Of a DNA stretch of 8,475 nt, positions 6,812 through 8,475 are shown piece after piece. This stretch comes from an uncultured Verrucomicrobiota bacterium (GTDB lineage Bacteria > Verrucomicrobiota > Kiritimatiellia > RFP12 > UBA1067): the NCBI GenBank assembly GCA_947305825.1, contig CAMZET010000055.1, positions 1-8,475 of the forward strand. The letters run 5' to 3'. The first letter of the stretch is position 1, and each line of letters begins with the position of its first letter. The position numbers and the translations under genes were made by a program. The notes beneath the pieces are model-generated. The model was given only the letters and a program-made list of their open reading frames with translations. It was not told where the DNA came from and searched no databases.

Positions 6812-7455
6812 AGCGCATAGGCGTCGTGAAGCGCGTCTCGCGTGGCGCCGGGCTTGTCCTGGAGTTCGCTTTCGAGCCTTGGAACACGCCGCTTTCCGAT
6901 GGAGAATCCATTGCCGTCAATGGCGTTTGCCTGACGGTCGCCCGCCATTCCGGGAACCGCTTTACCGCCGACGTGCTGCGGGAGACGGAGGTTCGCTCGG
7001 GTTTGGGGGAACTCGCGCCGGGCGCGAAAGTCAATCTGGAACGAGCGGTGAGAGCGGGAGCCGCTCTCGGCGGCCATATCGTCCAAGGCCATGTCGACGG
7101 GCGAGGCACAATCGTCGCGAAGACTCCGCGAGGGCGCGATTTCCAGCTCAAGGTTCGTTGCGGGCGCGTAATCGCCGCGCAGTCCGTTCTCAAGGGCTCG
7201 ATTGCAATCGACGGCGTGTCGCTGACTATTTCCGGTCTCGGCGAGGATTGGCTGACTGTCGATTTGATACCATCGACGCTTGCGCACACGACTCTGGGCT
7301 TGCGGCGGCCGGGCGACATGGTGAACCTGGAAAGCGATGTCGTAGGCAAGTATGTTTCGAAAAACGCCGCAAGCCACGTCGCGTCGCAATCGGAGCCTTT
7401 GGGCGGGAAAAGTGTTCTCACGTTCGAGGATTTGGTGCGGGCCGGTTTCGCGTAA
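6793..7455 (+). CDS. ribE: Riboflavin synthase (alpha subunit)
   Basis: A 220-residue riboflavin synthase, which dismutates two 6,7-dimethyl-8-ribityllumazine molecules into riboflavin and the pyrimidinedione; it acts as a trimer in the cytoplasm. The internal duplication of two lumazine-binding beta barrels is visible. The first barrel begins MFTGLVERIGVV and carries SIAVNGVCLTV (39-49); the second begins near GGHIVQGHVDG (93-103) and carries SIAIDGVSLTI (136-146). DLIPSTLAHTTLG and VNLESDVVGKYV near 157-188 complete the family pattern. Length is typical. The ATG has a strong ribosome site and overlaps ribD by 19 bases. It provides the last step to riboflavin after RibD; lumazine synthase (ribH) and the ribulose phosphate/GTP branch (ribBA) are not in this window. 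The symbol ribE follows the common naming; E. coli literature also uses ribC. Confidence 0.97.
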   Translation: MFTGLVERIGVVKRVSRGAGLVLEFAFEPWNTPLSDGESIAVNGVCLTVARHSGNRFTADVLRETEVRSGLGELAPGAKVNLERAVRAGAALGGHIVQGHVDGRGTIVAKTPRGRDFQLKVRCGRVIAAQSVLKGSIAIDGVSLTISGLGEDWLTVDLIPSTLAHTTLGLRRPGDMVNLESDVVGKYVSKNAASHVASQSEPLGGKSVLTFEDLVRAGFA

Positions 7456-7486
7456 TGCCGGAGACGCAGTATTTAGTTGCCTAAAA

Positions 7487-7492
7487 AAGGAG
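7487..7492 (+). promoter_or_regulatory. Ribosome binding site that supports the GTG start at 7497
   Basis: AAGGAG ends 4 bases before GTG 7497. The spacing is slightly short but the match is full. An in-frame TAA at 7482-7484 closes the frame upstream, and no ATG lies between it and the conserved region, so this site decides the start of the last gene. Confidence 0.6.
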
Positions 7493-7496
7493 CATC

Positions 7497-8475
7497 GTGT
7501 TTGACAATGTAATTATCACGGCTGCGAACAAAGCGCAGGCTAAAGGGTATCGGGCGCAGATAGAAGGGCGCAATGGATACGTGGTCGTTTCGGATCCGGG
7601 CGACAGGCGCGTCGGATCGCTCGGTGCGACAGTGAACGCACTGCGCGAAATCGGATATTCCGCTGACGCTCGGCGCAAGGTGCTGATTGTCCATTCCGGC
7701 GGTGACGCCCGCCGTACGCCCGGCTACGCCGCCATGGGCAAGGCTTTCGTGCCGCTGCGCGACGGGATGCCGCTGCTGAATCACATAGTCGAAGCGATGT
7801 CGCGCCTTCCTTTGCCGGACGAAGGCGTTCTTGTCGTATCCGGCGACGTGCTGCCTGTCTTTGAGTGCGAGGGAATGGATTTTTCCTCTGCGGGCGTCAC
7901 GGGCGTTGCGTTCAAGGCTCCTGCTGATGTAGCCAGCAGACACGGAGTCTATATCATTGGCGAAGATGGCGGCGGTCTTGCGCACCGTGTCGTCGGCTTC
8001 CTGCAAAAGCCGCAACTTGAAGACGGCTTCCACCTCATTGATACAGGCGTCTTGTTCATCGATGCTCCGACTGCGCGGCGCATGACGGAACTTCCGATTT
8101 CCGGCGACATATACGACGAATTCCCCAAAATGCTGCTTGGCGGCTATGCGCCGTTTCACGTGAACGTCGCTGCCGGAGAGTGCGATTTCTTCCACATTGG
8201 CTCGACGCGCGAACTCGTTCAAAAACTCGGCGACGGCTCGGTTTACGTGGACTGTGCCCACTGCCGGCTGGAACTTGCCGGCGACAACGTGGTTATAAAC
8301 GTCCCTGCCGGCCGATTTGCCGCGCTTTCGCTTGCCAAAGGCGAGTGTTTTACATGCATACCCTATGGGCGCAGCGAGTGGTATGATTTGAAATACAACA
8401 TAGGCGACAATTTCAAGAGCGATGGGTTGTGGGAGAAGCATGGTCTCGGCGAAATAATGAAAAAGGTCGATTACC
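7497..8475 (+). CDS. FKP-like L-fucose-1-phosphate guanylyltransferase (N-terminal part, truncated by window end)
   Basis: The first 326 residues of a protein resembling the GDP-fucose pyrophosphorylase domain found in mammalian FPGT, plant FKGP and Bacteroides Fkp. That domain joins L-fucose-1-phosphate and GTP to give GDP-L-fucose. Seen: the nucleotide-binding loop HSGGDARRTPGYAAMGKAF from H66, with K82 after the glycines; VVSGDVLPVF with SGD at 115-117; SRHGVYII; VVGFLQKPQLEDGF; DTGVLFID; and GECDFFHIGSTREL, all matching Fkp in order. After about 255 a stretch rich in beta-like residues (VYVDCAHCRLELAGDNVVIN) fits the left-handed helix part of the family. The gene starts with GTG and is open at the right edge. 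In Fkp a GHMP fucokinase domain follows; whether it does here cannot be seen. The 41-base gap after ribE contains no clear promoter or terminator. Codons are slightly less GC-rich than in leuS. Confidence 0.8.
   Translation, partial: MFDNVIITAANKAQAKGYRAQIEGRNGYVVVSDPGDRRVGSLGATVNALREIGYSADARRKVLIVHSGGDARRTPGYAAMGKAFVPLRDGMPLLNHIVEAMSRLPLPDEGVLVVSGDVLPVFECEGMDFSSAGVTGVAFKAPADVASRHGVYIIGEDGGGLAHRVVGFLQKPQLEDGFHLIDTGVLFIDAPTARRMTELPISGDIYDEFPKMLLGGYAPFHVNVAAGECDFFHIGSTRELVQKLGDGSVYVDCAHCRLELAGDNVVINVPAGRFAALSLAKGECFTCIPYGRSEWYDLKYNIGDNFKSDGLWEKHGLGEIMKKVDY

Noticed and set aside
6052..7389. 445-codon open frame on the - strand opposite ribD and ribE
   Set aside because: It overlaps two genes with complete catalytic motifs, and its translation is low-complexity and unrecognisable.
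7473..8441. 322-codon open frame on the - strand at the right end
   Set aside because: The + strand here encodes ordered Fkp/FPGT motifs from a GTG start with a Shine-Dalgarno site. The antisense frame has no recognisable family motifs.

Overview
The window is GC-rich and almost fully coding. It carries eight complete genes and one gene cut by the right edge, all on the + strand and closely packed. It looks like a conserved bacterial housekeeping block, not a mobile or phage region: I see no transposase, integrase, tRNA, rRNA, CRISPR array or long repeat. The YceD/L32/PlsX block, the bacterial LeuRS and a fucose-1-phosphate guanylyltransferase-like gene point to a Gram-negative-type bacterium. 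The style (high GC with many ATA isoleucine codons, weak or absent Shine-Dalgarno sites, an FKP-like gene) makes me think of the PVC group (Lentisphaerae, Kiritimatiellota or Verrucomicrobia, perhaps gut-associated). That placement is a low-confidence inference.

Layout. Positions 1-126 are upstream sequence with a compact G-quadruplex motif (40-55) and a plausible sigma-70 promoter (98-126). Then come a YceD/DUF177 protein (127-618), rpmF for ribosomal protein L32 (653-838) and plsX for phosphate acyltransferase (901-1959), a widely conserved trio linking 50S ribosome assembly to phospholipid synthesis. leuS for leucyl-tRNA synthetase follows (1989-4535). Next is a small, divergent ThyX-like protein (4558-5109), the least ordinary gene here. 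A GC hairpin with a T5 run (about 5112-5136) separates it from nusB (5172-5720), which is translationally coupled to ribD (5717-6811), which in turn overlaps ribE (6793-7455). A GTG-started gene runs off the right edge (7497 onward) and encodes the N-terminal part of an FKP-like fucose-1-phosphate guanylyltransferase.

How the genes fit together. The first part serves growth functions: ribosome parts, membrane lipid, aminoacylation and, through NusB, rRNA transcription. The ribD-ribE pair supplies the deaminase/reductase and final synthase steps of riboflavin synthesis; ribBA and ribH must lie elsewhere. The ThyX-like protein belongs to a flavoenzyme fold, so its place beside riboflavin genes is suggestive, but its sequence lacks parts of the canonical dUMP site and its activity is unknown. 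The last gene points to salvage of L-fucose into GDP-fucose for surface glycans.

I did not find a large undescribed system. The points most worth following are the compact cysteine-rich ThyX-like protein, the possible leaderless start of the first gene, and the G-quadruplex upstream of it.
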